DNA from: Nocardioides abyssi | Lineage (GTDB): Bacteria; Actinomycetota; Actinomycetes; Propionibacteriales; Nocardioidaceae | NCBI RefSeq assembly: GCF_030412915.1 | Contig: NZ_JAUHJR010000005.1 | Coordinates: 243,859-307,858, forward strand | Reading direction: 5' to 3' | DNA: 64,000 bases | Part shown: positions 17,353-25,158 of the stretch, one piece after another | Numbering within the stretch: the stretch's first letter is position 1 | Layout of the letters: each line of letters begins with the position of its first letter | Notes under the pieces: model-generated | What the model was told of the DNA's origin: nothing | Databases searched by the model: none | The model's input: the letters and a program-made list of their open reading frames with translations, nothing else | Position numbers and translations under genes: made by a program

Positions 17353-18219
17353 GTGCGCTTCGCGATCAGCACCGCCTTCCTGCCCGTCTCCGAGCTGGCC
17401 GCCATCGCGCGCGCGGCCGACGAGCTGGGCTACGACGCCCTGGCCGTCCCCGACCACGTGGTCGACCTGGAGACGCTGCGGACGCCGTACCCCTACACGC
17501 CCGACGGCTCGCGCCGGTGGGGCTTCGACGCGGAGTGGCCGGACCCGTGGGTGCTCATCGGATCGCTGGCGGCGGTGACCGAACGGCTGCGGTTCTTCAC
17601 CTCGGTCTACGTGCCGGCGATGCGGAGCCCGTTCCAGGTGGCCAAGTCCGTCGGCACCGCCGCGGTGCTGTCGGGCAACCGGGTCGCTCTCGGGGTGGGG
17701 ATCGGCTGGTGCGAGGAGGAGTTCGAGCTGCTCGAGCAGGGGTTCCGCACCCGCGGCCGTCGCACCGACGAGGGGCTCGCGCTGGTGAAGGAGCTGTGGC
17801 AGCCCGGCTGGACGGAGTTCGCGGGCGAGCACTACTCAGCACCGCGGCTGGTGATGGAGCCGACGCCCACCGCGCCGGTGCCGGTCTACGTCGGCGGGCT
17901 CTCGGAGGTCGCGTTCAGGCGGGCGGCGCGGCACGACGGCTGGGTGGGCGACATGTACCGCACCGACGAGGCCATCGGCTGGGCCACCCGCCTGCGTGAG
18001 GTCCGCGAGGAGGCGCGCGCGGCCGGCGACTTCCGGGTCATCGTGGCGCTGACCGACGCGCTGGTGCCCGAGCAGTTCGCCCGGGCGGAGGAGGGCGGCG
18101 TCACCGACTGCATGACGATGCCGTGGGCCTACTACACCGGCCTGGACGCCACGCTGGAGCAGAAGCTCGACGGGATGGCCCGCTTCGCCGAGGACGTGGT
18201 GCGCCCGATGGCCCGGTGA
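17353..18219 (+). CDS. LLM-class (F420-dependent type) oxidoreductase, KstR-linked
   Basis: This 288-residue luciferase-like monooxygenase-fold protein shows MRFAISTAFLPVSELAAIARAADELGYDALAVPDHV, TERLRFFTSVYVPAMRSPFQVAKSVGT, SGNRVALGVGIGWCEEEFELLEQGF and PVPVYVGGLS at typical positions (quoted in parts). This resembles the TIGR03619/TIGR03854-like subfamilies predicted to use F420; the exact subfamily needs a profile search. A KstR-type operator in its promoter links it to sterol or lipid catabolism. The start is leaderless. It converges on a secreted-protein gene, with a hairpin over its stop codon. Confidence 0.83.
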   Translation: MRFAISTAFLPVSELAAIARAADELGYDALAVPDHVVDLETLRTPYPYTPDGSRRWGFDAEWPDPWVLIGSLAAVTERLRFFTSVYVPAMRSPFQVAKSVGTAAVLSGNRVALGVGIGWCEEEFELLEQGFRTRGRRTDEGLALVKELWQPGWTEFAGEHYSAPRLVMEPTPTAPVPVYVGGLSEVAFRRAARHDGWVGDMYRTDEAIGWATRLREVREEARAAGDFRVIVALTDALVPEQFARAEEGGVTDCMTMPWAYYTGLDATLEQKLDGMARFAEDVVRPMAR

Positions 18220-18244
18220 CGTCCCCCGAGGGCGTCACCGGGCC
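18210..18244. terminator. Bidirectional hairpin over the LLM stop codon
   Basis: Arms GGCCCGGTGACG (18210-18221) and CGTCACCGGGCC (18233-18244) are perfectly complementary over 12 bp. The left arm contains the TGA stop of the LLM gene; the convergent gene ends at 18277. Confidence 0.65.
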
Positions 18245-18276
18245 GGCGTGGTGCGGGGCTGTGCTGGTCGTGCGGG

Positions 18277-19380
18277 TCAGCGGACGGTGATCACGTACCG
18301 CTTTGAGGCCGACGCCTTCACGCCCGAGGTGCCGCCGAACGCCGCGACGAGGACGTGCTTGCCCTTCTTCATCCTCGGCAGCGCGACCCGGGCCCTGCCG
18401 GACGCGTCGACCTTGCCGGCGCCGATGCGGCGGCCGTTGTCGGTGATGACGACCTTGCCACCGGCGACCGGGCTGTCGGCGCCGACGGTGACCGTGGCCG
18501 ACCCCTTCCGCCGGGAGCTGAGCGAGAACTTCGCGGTGACGTGCGAGGCCATCTTGACCGTCGCGTCGCCGCCGGCGAAGAGGCCGACGTACGGCGTGAC
18601 GTACTGCTTGTCGCTGCCGTGGCCACCGACGGTGAACGCCATCTGGAAGTGGTCGCCGGACTGCGCGATCGGGCAGGGCGCGGTGCCCTCCCGGCGGCTC
18701 TGGCACTCGGGCTGCTGGGTCGCCGGGCCCTTGAGCTCGCGGGTCGCCTTGACCGGGAACTGCAGCTCGAGCACGTCGCCCTGGCGCAGGGTGAACGGCG
18801 TGAAGTCGGCGTTGCCGACCACGATGCCGCCGTTGACGCCCTGGTCGAAGGCGAGCTCGCCGGTGCCGAGGTCCTGGTCCTCGCCGGCCTTCGTCAGGTC
18901 CCAGCGGACGTCCTCGTCGACGAACTCGACGCCGCGCGGGACCATGATCTCCGGCAGCACGGCGACCTTGCCGCTGCACGGGATGCTGACCAGGCCGATG
19001 TAGCCGCGGAGGTAGAACTTCTCCCCCACCTTCGGGACCTTCCCGGACGGCGACCTCCAGCTGACGTTGGCGCTGACACCGGTCGACGGCCCGCCGGTGA
19101 TGCAGTCGATGACGGTGTCCTCGTCGTGCTTGCCGTCCTGCCACTCACCGCCCGCCGCGGCCGTGGCGACGCCGCCGAGGCCGGCGAGGGTGGTGGTGAG
19201 GACGAGCGCGGCGCCGGCCAGCAGGCCGGTGCGCCGCGTGCGGGTCGTGCCCGTCGTACGACGTCCGGTCGTGGCGGTGTGCACGGCGCTGTGGGAGGTG
19301 GCGTGGGGGGCGGTGCGCGGGGTGGTGCGCTCGGTGGTCCGCGGGGTGGTGCGGGTGACGATGCTGCTCAGGGGGGTCAT
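18277..19380 (-). CDS. Exported protein with C-terminal Ig-like domain and odd N-terminus
   Basis: From ATG 19380 the product is 367 residues. The first 50 residues are Thr/Arg/His-rich and repetitive (RTTPRTTERTTPRT), followed by a signal helix (TGLLAGAALVLTTTLAGLGG) and an Ala-rich cleavage region. The mature part contains two cysteine-bearing segments (DTVIDCITGGPSTG, VSIPCSGKVAVLPE), then a C-terminal Ig-like beta domain (SATVTVGADSPVAGGKVVITDNG) of the type found in surface proteins. A later GTG start (VHTATTGRR) would shorten the n-region but has no ribosome site. Function is unknown; similar in architecture, not obviously in sequence, to the protein at 14502. Confidence 0.7.
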   Translation of the reverse strand: MTPLSSIVTRTTPRTTERTTPRTAPHATSHSAVHTATTGRRTTGTTRTRRTGLLAGAALVLTTTLAGLGGVATAAAGGEWQDGKHDEDTVIDCITGGPSTGVSANVSWRSPSGKVPKVGEKFYLRGYIGLVSIPCSGKVAVLPEIMVPRGVEFVDEDVRWDLTKAGEDQDLGTGELAFDQGVNGGIVVGNADFTPFTLRQGDVLELQFPVKATRELKGPATQQPECQSRREGTAPCPIAQSGDHFQMAFTVGGHGSDKQYVTPYVGLFAGGDATVKMASHVTAKFSLSSRRKGSATVTVGADSPVAGGKVVITDNGRRIGAGKVDASGRARVALPRMKKGKHVLVAAFGGTSGVKASASKRYVITVR

Positions 19381-19535
19381 GGCTCTGCGCTCTCGTGAGG
19401 GGTGCTTGGTGAGCACGACCCTCGCCGTCCCGGCGTCCCGGCCGACAGGGACAGCAGCACCGACCTCGTCCCGACCTCGCAGGGCGGTCACCGGGACACC
19501 CGTCCCGGGGGGGGCACCCGGGCAGGCCGGTCCGT

Positions 19536-19574
19536 GCTGACGAGAGGGGCACACGGTGTGCCCCTCTGGTCAGC
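19536..19574 (-). terminator. guaA terminator hairpin
   Basis: AGAGGGGCACAC (19543-19554) pairs with GTGTGCCCCTCT (19556-19567), and flanking GCTGAC/GTCAGC extends the stem with one mismatch. It lies 27 bp downstream of the guaA stop. Confidence 0.75.
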
Positions 19575-19600
19575 AGAGCGAGGAGGCCCTCAGGCCCCGG

Positions 19601-21193
19601 TCACTCCCACTCGATCGTGCCCGGCGGCTTGGAGGTGATGTCGACCGTGACCCGGTTGACCTCGCGCACCTCGTTGGTGATCCGGGTGGAGATCTTCTCC
19701 ATGACCTCGTAGGGCAGGCGGGCCCAGTCGGCGGTCATCGCGTCCTCGGAGGTGACCGGGCGCAGGACCACCGGGTGGCCGTAGGTGCGGCCGTCGCCCT
19801 GGACGCCGACGGAGCGGACGTCGGCGAGGAGCACGACCGGCATCTGCCACACGTCGCGGTCGAGGCCGGCGCGGGTCATCTCCTCACGGGCGATCGCGTC
19901 GGCCTGGCGCAGGATGTCGAGGCGGTCGCGGGTGACCTCGCCGATGATCCGGATGCCGAGGCCCGGGCCGGGGAACGGCTGGCGGTGGACGATCTCGGCG
20001 GGCAGGCCGAGCTGCTCGCCGACCTGGCGGACCTCGTCCTTGAACAGGGTGCGCAGCGGCTCGACCAGCTCGAGGTCCATGTCGTCGGGCAGGCCGCCGA
20101 CGTTGTGGTGGGACTTGATGTTGGAGGTCCCGGCGCCGCCCCCGGACTCGACCACGTCGGGGTAGAGCGTGCCCTGCACGAGGAACGCGACCTTGTCGCC
20201 CTCGGTCGCGGCGCTCTGCTCGACGAACCCGGCGAGGATCTCGCCACGGGCGGCCTCGAAGACGCGGATGAACTCGCGGCCGATCGTCTTGCGCTTCTCC
20301 TCCGGGTCGGAGATGCCGGCCAGCGCGGTGAGGAACCGCTCCTCGGCGTCGACGACCTTGAGGTCCACCCCCGTGGCCGCCACGAAGTCACGCTCGACCT
20401 GCTCGGTCTCGCCCTGGCGCATGAGGCCGTGGTCGACGTACACGCAGGTGAGTCGGTCCCCGATCGCCCGCTGCACGATGGCCGCCGCGACCGCGGAGTC
20501 GACGCCGCCGGAGAGGCCGCAGATCGCGCGGCCGTGCTCGCCGACCTGTGCGCGGATCGCCTCGACCTGCTCCTCGACGATGTTGACCATCGTCCAGGTC
20601 GGCCGGCAGCCGGCGATGTCGTGCAGGAAGTGCTCGAGCACCTGCTGGCCGTGCTCGGAGTGCAGCACCTCGGGGTGCCACTGCACCCCGGCGAGGCCGC
20701 GGTCGACGTCCTCGAACGCCGCCACCGGGGTCACCGCGGTCGACGCCAGCACCGAGAAGCCCTCGGGGGCGGCCGTGACCGAGTCGCCGTGGGACATCCA
20801 CACGCGGTGGGCGGCAGGTACGTCGGAGAGCAGCGTGCCCGGCTCGGTGACCGTGACGTCGGTGCGGCCGTACTCGCGGGCCCCGGTGTGGGACACCTCG
20901 CCGCCCAGGCCCTTGGCCATCAGCTGGAAGCCGTAGCACATGCCGAAGACCGGCGTGCCGGCCGTGAACAGCGTCGTGTCGATCGACGGCGCGCCCTCGG
21001 CGTACACCGACGACGGGCCTCCCGACAGGATGATCGCCTTGGGCTGCCGCGCCAGCATGTCGGCCACCGGCATCGTGTGGGGCACGATCTCGGAGTAGAC
21101 CCGGGCCTCGCGCACCCGCCGGGCGATCAGCTGGGCGTACTGCGCACCGAAGTCGACCACCAGGACCAGGTCGTGCTCTCCCACCGCCGTCAT
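19601..21193 (-). CDS. guaA: GMP synthase (glutamine-hydrolysing)
   Basis: This 530-residue enzyme converts XMP to GMP. The N-terminal class I glutamine amidotransferase has [11 protein letters not shown] (nucleophile Cys) and GVQWHPEV (His-Glu of the triad). The ATP pyrophosphatase domain has the P-loop [12 protein letters not shown], and the C-terminal dimerisation domain ends [13 protein letters not shown], the normal GuaA end. ATG 21193 is 6 nt from a TAGGCT -10 box, so the message is probably leaderless. In M. tuberculosis guaA also lies near choD, guaB2 and guaB3, as here. It is transcribed alone, with a terminator on each side. Confidence 0.98.
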   Translation of the reverse strand: MTAVGEHDLVLVVDFGAQYAQLIARRVREARVYSEIVPHTMPVADMLARQPKAIILSGGPSSVYAEGAPSIDTTLFTAGTPVFGMCYGFQLMAKGLGGEVSHTGAREYGRTDVTVTEPGTLLSDVPAAHRVWMSHGDSVTAAPEGFSVLASTAVTPVAAFEDVDRGLAGVQWHPEVLHSEHGQQVLEHFLHDIAGCRPTWTMVNIVEEQVEAIRAQVGEHGRAICGLSGGVDSAVAAAIVQRAIGDRLTCVYVDHGLMRQGETEQVERDFVAATGVDLKVVDAEERFLTALAGISDPEEKRKTIGREFIRVFEAARGEILAGFVEQSAATEGDKVAFLVQGTLYPDVVESGGGAGTSNIKSHHNVGGLPDDMDLELVEPLRTLFKDEVRQVGEQLGLPAEIVHRQPFPGPGLGIRIIGEVTRDRLDILRQADAIAREEMTRAGLDRDVWQMPVVLLADVRSVGVQGDGRTYGHPVVLRPVTSEDAMTADWARLPYEVMEKISTRITNEVREVNRVTVDITSKPPGTIEWE

Positions 21194-21199
21194 GGGCGC

Positions 21200-21205
21200 A
21201 GCCTA
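21200..21205 (-). promoter_or_regulatory. -10 box TAGGCT, leaderless guaA promoter
   Basis: On the minus strand TAGGCT is followed by GCGCCC and then the ATG of guaA. The layout is the same as for guaB3 and guaB. Confidence 0.65.
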
Positions 21206-21254
21206 TCGACGGGCCCGGTCTCGACGCGCGTCGCTCCCCTCGCAGCCCACTCGT

Positions 21255-21312
21255 GGGTTTCGAGACGCGTCGCTCTCCCTCGCAGGCTCGGGTGAGCCGA
21301 CGCTCCTCAACC
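21255..21312. repeat. Dispersed TTTCGAGAC...CTCAACC repeat, copy 2
   Basis: GGGTTTCGAGACGCG at the left and CTCCTCAACC at the right flank a longer, more degenerate centre than in other copies. It lies between guaA and the terminators upstream. Confidence 0.6.
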
Positions 21313-21357
21313 TCCCGGCCTGGGTCTTCCGCCTCGCGAGCTCGGCGGAAGGGCCGC

Positions 21358-21404
21358 GAAAAAGCACCAGGGCCCGGCCGGGGAGGGAGGGTGGCCGGGC
21401 CCTG
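21358..21404 (-). terminator. Rho-independent terminator upstream of guaA
   Basis: On the minus strand CAGGGCCCGGCC pairs with GGCCGGGCCCTG across a 13-nt loop, followed by TGGTGCTTTTTC. The U-rich tail makes it a classical intrinsic terminator. No annotated gene ends here, so it may end a small RNA made from 21405-21524. Confidence 0.8.
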
Positions 21405-21524
21405 ATCGTCCACGCATCTGTTGGACAGTGCTTGGACCACGACCCGACTCTTGGGAGGGAGCATGACTGCCGGGTCTGACCACCTCAACGACCGCCCCCG
21501 GAGCGGGTTACGCCGCGGGAGGAA
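21405..21524 (-). ncRNA. Candidate small RNA between two minus-strand terminators
   Basis: This 120-nt interval has an intrinsic terminator on each side, both oriented to stop minus-strand transcription. The choD transcript should end at the right-hand one (21525-21557), so the left-hand one implies a separate short transcript starting in between. A weak TTGAGG-N16-TCATGC promoter-like pair is visible on the minus strand. C-rich stretches (CTCCCTCCC) recall actinobacterial sRNA loops, but I cannot assign a family. Confidence 0.4.
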
Positions 21525-21557
21525 CGAAAAACGGCCCGGTCTGGACCGGGCCGTTCC
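21525..21557 (-). terminator. Rho-independent terminator of the gabD2-choD operon
   Basis: On the minus strand AACGGCCCGGTC pairs with GACCGGGCCGTT over 12 bp (21530-21555), followed by a run of five T. It lies 50 bp after the choD stop codon. Confidence 0.88.
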
Positions 21558-21607
21558 TCGCAGCATCCATCCAGGTCAGAGCGGCTGCGGCCACTCCGAC
21601 CGGTCGG

Positions 21608-23386
21608 TCACGACACGCCGACGATCGGCAGCCGCAGGGCGCCGGGGGCGCTGTCGGGGACGACGGGCGCCTGCGGGGCGACCGGGTCGACCCGGCGGTA
21701 GTCCGAGCCGAGGGCCGGGCGCCGGTCCTGCTCGCCCTTGTTCGGCCACAGCGCCATCGCGCGCTCGGCCTGCGCGGTGATGGTCAGCGACGGGTTCACC
21801 CCGAGGTTGGCGGTGACCGCGGAGCCGTCGGCGACGTGCAGGCCGGGGTGGCCGTAGACGCGCTGGTAGGGGTCGATGACACCGGTCTCGGCGGACTCGC
21901 CGATCGCGCAGCCGCCGATGAAGTGGGCGGTCAGCGGCATGTTGAACTGCTCGCCGATGTTGCCGCCGGGCGTGCCGCCGATGATCCTGGCCATCATCCG
22001 CACGGCGGCGTTGGCCGCGGGGATCCAGGTCGGGTTGGGCACGCCGTGGCCCTGGCGCGAGGTCAGGAAGCGCTTGTTCGTGCCGGGGATCTTCTGGGTG
22101 TACGTCGTGATCGAGTTGTCCAGGCTCTGCATCACCAGCGCGATGACGGTCCGCTCCGACCAGTGCCGCAGGTCGTAGAGGTCCTTGATGTTGGTGCGCT
22201 GCTTCCACGACTCCTTCAGCCACGTCCGCCAGCGCGGGACCGTGCCGTCGCCGTCGGTCAGCACCGTCTGCAGCAGGGACATGAAGTTGCTGCCCTTGCC
22301 GTAGCGGACCGGCTCGATGTGGGTGTCCTCGTCGGGGTGGAAGGAGGAGGTGATCGCGATGCCCTGGCTGTAGTCGATCTTCGTGTCGGGCGCGATCGCG
22401 CCCAGGATCGACTCGGAGTTGGTGCGCGAGAGGTAGCCGATGCGGTCGGAGACGCGGGGCAGGTGCCCCTCGTCCTTCATCCGGTGCAGGAGCCGCTGGG
22501 TGCCGAGCGCCGAGGCCGCGAGCACGACCTGGTCGGCGGTGAGCACCCGGGTGACGGTGCGGCGCGAGACCTTGGCCTTGGTGTAGCGGACGTGGACGTC
22601 GTACCCGCCGTCCTCGCGCGGCGCGATGCGGGTGACCGTGGTCAGCGGCAGCACCTTCGCCCCGGCCTGCTCGGCGAGGTAGAGGTAGTTCTTGACCAGG
22701 GTGTTCTTGGCGTTGTGCCGGCAGCCGCTCATGCAGGCGCCGCAGCCGATGCAGGTGGTGCGCTCGGGCCCGGCGCCGCCGAAGTACGGGTCCGCGACCT
22801 GCTCGCCCTGCCTCTGCTCGGGGCCGCCGAAGAAGACGCCGACCGGGGTCGGGTGGAACGTGTCGGCCACGCCCATCTCGGTCGCGACCTTCTCCATGAC
22901 GTCGTCGGCCGGGGTGCGCAGCGGGTTCTCGACGACGCCGAGCATCCGCTTGGCCTGGTCGTAGAACGGCGCGAGCTCGGACTTCCAGTCGGTGATGTGG
23001 CTCCACTGCGGGTCGTTGAAGAACGCCGGCAGCGGCTCGTAGAGCGTGTTCGCGTAGACCAGCGAACCGCCGCCCACGCCGGCGCCGGAGACGATGAGGC
23101 AGTCGCGGAGCGCGTCGATGCGCTGGATGCCGTAGCAGCCGACCTCGGGGCGGAAGAGGTAGCGCTTGACGTCCCACGAGGTCTCGGCGAAGTCCTCGTC
23201 GCGGAACCGGGCGCCCGCCTCGATCACGCCGACCTTGTAGCCCTTCTCGGTCAGGCGCAGCGCGGAGACCGAGCCGCCGAAGCCCGAGCCGATGACGAGC
23301 ACGTCGAAGTCGTGCCCCGCGTCGTTGCCGGCGGTGCCACGGGGCGTGCCGGGAGCGCCGGCGGGAGTAGCGGTGTCAGCGGTCAT
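21608..23386 (-). CDS. choD: GMC-family oxidoreductase, ChoD (cholesterol oxidase-like)
   Basis: This 592-residue flavoprotein has FAD-binding GSGFGG at 33-38 and closely follows M. tuberculosis ChoD (Rv3409c) as I recall it, for example SWDVKRYLFRP, GCYGIQRI, GAGVGGGSLVYANTLY, NNSITTYTQK-like and NLGVNPSLTITAQAERA blocks. It is predicted to oxidise the 3-hydroxyl of a sterol or a similar alcohol; real cholesterol oxidase activity of this branch is uncertain. A ferredoxin-like CIGCGACMSGC (Cys212, 215, 218, 222) sits in the family. There is no signal peptide. ATG 23386 overlaps the gabD2 stop by one base (TGATG), so the two are translationally coupled. It ends at a strong terminator. Confidence 0.9.
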   Translation of the reverse strand: MTADTATPAGAPGTPRGTAGNDAGHDFDVLVIGSGFGGSVSALRLTEKGYKVGVIEAGARFRDEDFAETSWDVKRYLFRPEVGCYGIQRIDALRDCLIVSGAGVGGGSLVYANTLYEPLPAFFNDPQWSHITDWKSELAPFYDQAKRMLGVVENPLRTPADDVMEKVATEMGVADTFHPTPVGVFFGGPEQRQGEQVADPYFGGAGPERTTCIGCGACMSGCRHNAKNTLVKNYLYLAEQAGAKVLPLTTVTRIAPREDGGYDVHVRYTKAKVSRRTVTRVLTADQVVLAASALGTQRLLHRMKDEGHLPRVSDRIGYLSRTNSESILGAIAPDTKIDYSQGIAITSSFHPDEDTHIEPVRYGKGSNFMSLLQTVLTDGDGTVPRWRTWLKESWKQRTNIKDLYDLRHWSERTVIALVMQSLDNSITTYTQKIPGTNKRFLTSRQGHGVPNPTWIPAANAAVRMMARIIGGTPGGNIGEQFNMPLTAHFIGGCAIGESAETGVIDPYQRVYGHPGLHVADGSAVTANLGVNPSLTITAQAERAMALWPNKGEQDRRPALGSDYRRVDPVAPQAPVVPDSAPGALRLPIVGVS

Positions 23387-25008
23387 CAGGCACGTCCCAG
23401 CTTCTTCATCAGGCGGAGGTTGGCGGTCATGACCTTGGCGAAGGTCTCGTCGGAGAGCCCGAGCACCGGCGCGATGCGCATGACGCGCTGGGTCGCGACC
23501 GACTGGGTCTCGGTGTAGCGGAGGATGCCCTCGGCACCCTGGCGGCGGCCCACCCCGGACTGGCGCATGCCGCCCATCGGGGCGTCGAGGCTGGCGAACG
23601 TGGCGCCGAAGGCCTCGTTGATGTTGACGGTGCCGGCCTTGACGTGGCGGGCGATCGCGCGGGCGCGCGGGCCGTCCTGGCTGTAGATCGAGGCGTTGAG
23701 GCCGTACTCCCCCTCGTTGGCGCGGGCGATCGCGTCGGCCTCGTCGTGGAAGCGGTAGAGCGAGACGACCGGACCGAAGGTCTCGTCCTGGAAGCACGCC
23801 ATGTCGGGCGTGACGCCCTCGAGGATCGTGGGCTCGAAGACGTACGGGCCGAGGTCGGGCCGGGCCTTGCCGCCGGTGAGCACGCGGGCGCCCTTGGCGA
23901 CCGCCTCCTCGACGTGGTGGACGACCGCGTCGAGCTGCGCCTGGGAGACCAGGGAGCCCATGTCGTTCTCCCACGACAGCGTCGCCCCGAGCGTCATCGC
24001 CTGGGCGCGCGCGACGAACCGCTCGACGAACCGGTCGTAGACCTGGTCGGCGACGAAGATGCGCTCGATCGACACGCACAGCTGCCCGGCGTTGGAGAAC
24101 GTCGCGCGGACGGCGCCCTCGGCGGCCTTCTCCAGGTCGGCGTCGCGCAGGACCAGCATCGGGTTCTTGCCACCGAGCTCGAGCGAGCAGCCGATGAGCC
24201 GCTCGGCGCACCCGTGGGCGACGACGCGACCCGTGGCGGTCGAGCCGGTGAAGCAGACGTAGTCCGCGCGCTCGATGATCCCGCCGCCGACGCGGGCGCC
24301 GGGGCCGGCCACGACCTGCCAGACGTCCGGCGGGAAGCCGGCCTCCTCCAGCAGCTGCGCGCCGAGCAGCGCCGAGAGCATCGTCTGGGCGTCGGGCTTG
24401 GCGACGACCGCGTTGCCGGCCATCAGCGCCGGCAGCCCGTCGGCGAGCGCCATCGTGAACGGGTAGTTCCAGGGCGAGATGATGCCGACGACGCCCTTGG
24501 GGACGCGGTTGACGTCGACCCGGGTCAGCACCGGCATCACGCCGGGGTGGCGGCGGGTGTCGAGGTGGCGGTGGGCGGTGCGCGCGTAGTAGCGCGCGGT
24601 CATCGCCACGTGCAGGGTCTCGTCGAAGGCGTGCTTCCGCGCCTTGCCGGACTCCAGCACGATCAGGTCGGTGATCTCGTCCTGCCGGTCGAGCACCAGG
24701 TCGTGGAAGCGCAGCAGCATCGCGGCGCGCTGGTCCAGGCTGGTCCGCGACCAGGCCAGCTGGGCCCGACGGGCACGCGCGAACGCGTCGGCGACGTCGG
24801 CGTCGCTGCTCTGCGGGACGTGGGCCAGCGGGGCGCCGTCGAGCGGGGAGAAGACCGCGTTGGCCTCCCCCGACGTCGCGTGCACGCGGCGGGTCAGCGA
24901 GGCGACGTAGTCCGGCTCCAGCGCGTACGTCGCGCCGGGCTCGTGCTCGGGGTCACGCGGACCCTCCACGAGCGGGCCGCCGGACGGGGACGGTGAGGAG
25001 GCGCTCAT
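23386..25008 (-). CDS. gabD2: Succinate-semialdehyde dehydrogenase, GabD2 type
   Basis: This 540-residue NAD(P)-dependent aldehyde dehydrogenase has KGVVGIISPWNYPFT (171-185), FTGSTATG, the general base Glu277 in LELGGKNPM and the nucleophile Cys311 in SNAGQLCVSIER. It closely resembles M. tuberculosis GabD2 (Rv1731), including the DMGSLISQ-like and APMGGMRQSGVGRRQG segments. Oxidation of succinic semialdehyde is the annotated role; another aldehyde is possible given the choD partner. The N-terminus is about 20 residues longer than usual. ATG 25008 sits 6 nt from a TACTCT -10 box, and two inverted repeats (25041, 25084) precede it. Confidence 0.88.
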   Translation of the reverse strand: MSASSPSPSGGPLVEGPRDPEHEPGATYALEPDYVASLTRRVHATSGEANAVFSPLDGAPLAHVPQSSDADVADAFARARRAQLAWSRTSLDQRAAMLLRFHDLVLDRQDEITDLIVLESGKARKHAFDETLHVAMTARYYARTAHRHLDTRRHPGVMPVLTRVDVNRVPKGVVGIISPWNYPFTMALADGLPALMAGNAVVAKPDAQTMLSALLGAQLLEEAGFPPDVWQVVAGPGARVGGGIIERADYVCFTGSTATGRVVAHGCAERLIGCSLELGGKNPMLVLRDADLEKAAEGAVRATFSNAGQLCVSIERIFVADQVYDRFVERFVARAQAMTLGATLSWENDMGSLVSQAQLDAVVHHVEEAVAKGARVLTGGKARPDLGPYVFEPTILEGVTPDMACFQDETFGPVVSLYRFHDEADAIARANEGEYGLNASIYSQDGPRARAIARHVKAGTVNINEAFGATFASLDAPMGGMRQSGVGRRQGAEGILRYTETQSVATQRVMRIAPVLGLSDETFAKVMTANLRLMKKLGRA

Positions 25009-25014
25009 GTACCG

Positions 25015-25020
25015 AGAGTA
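25015..25020 (-). promoter_or_regulatory. -10 box TACTCT, leaderless gabD2-choD promoter
   Basis: On the minus strand TACTCT, CGGTAC and then the ATG of gabD2 follow each other directly. Confidence 0.6.
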
Positions 25021-25040
25021 TGTGACCGCAGTCTCCTGGA

Positions 25041-25054
25041 CTACCGAACGGTAG
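25041..25054. promoter_or_regulatory. Inverted repeat CTACCG-AA-CGGTAG, candidate TetR-type operator
   Basis: Perfect 6-bp arms around AA lie about 20-35 bp upstream of the predicted transcription start of gabD2-choD, a good position for a repressor operator. Confidence 0.6.
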
Positions 25055-25083
25055 CGATTGTGGGACTGTACACATCGCCAACC

Positions 25084-25099
25084 ACTGTCAACCGACAGT
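25084..25099. promoter_or_regulatory. Inverted repeat ACTGTC-AACC-GACAGT
   Basis: Perfect 6-bp arms with a 4-nt spacer lie upstream of the gabD2 promoter and downstream of the aldehyde dehydrogenase stop. It may be a second regulator site. Confidence 0.45.
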
Positions 25100-25158
25100 C
25101 AAGCGGCTGCCGGCCCGGCTGTCGAGAAGGCCCGTCGACCCGCCGTCCCCAGCGGTGG

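Larger units (their letters stand above)
21194..21607. other. guaA-choD intergenic region
   Basis: This 414-bp gap holds the guaA leaderless promoter, one dispersed repeat, two minus-strand intrinsic terminators and the candidate small RNA. An ATG at 21462 with a GGGAGGG ribosome site opens a frame on the plus strand, but it reads through the choD terminator and has no family likeness. Confidence 0.6.

Noticed and set aside
21462-21780. Plus-strand open frame starting at ATG 21462 with a good ribosome site
   Set aside because: It reads through the choD terminator hairpin and into choD antisense, and its sequence is basic and featureless.
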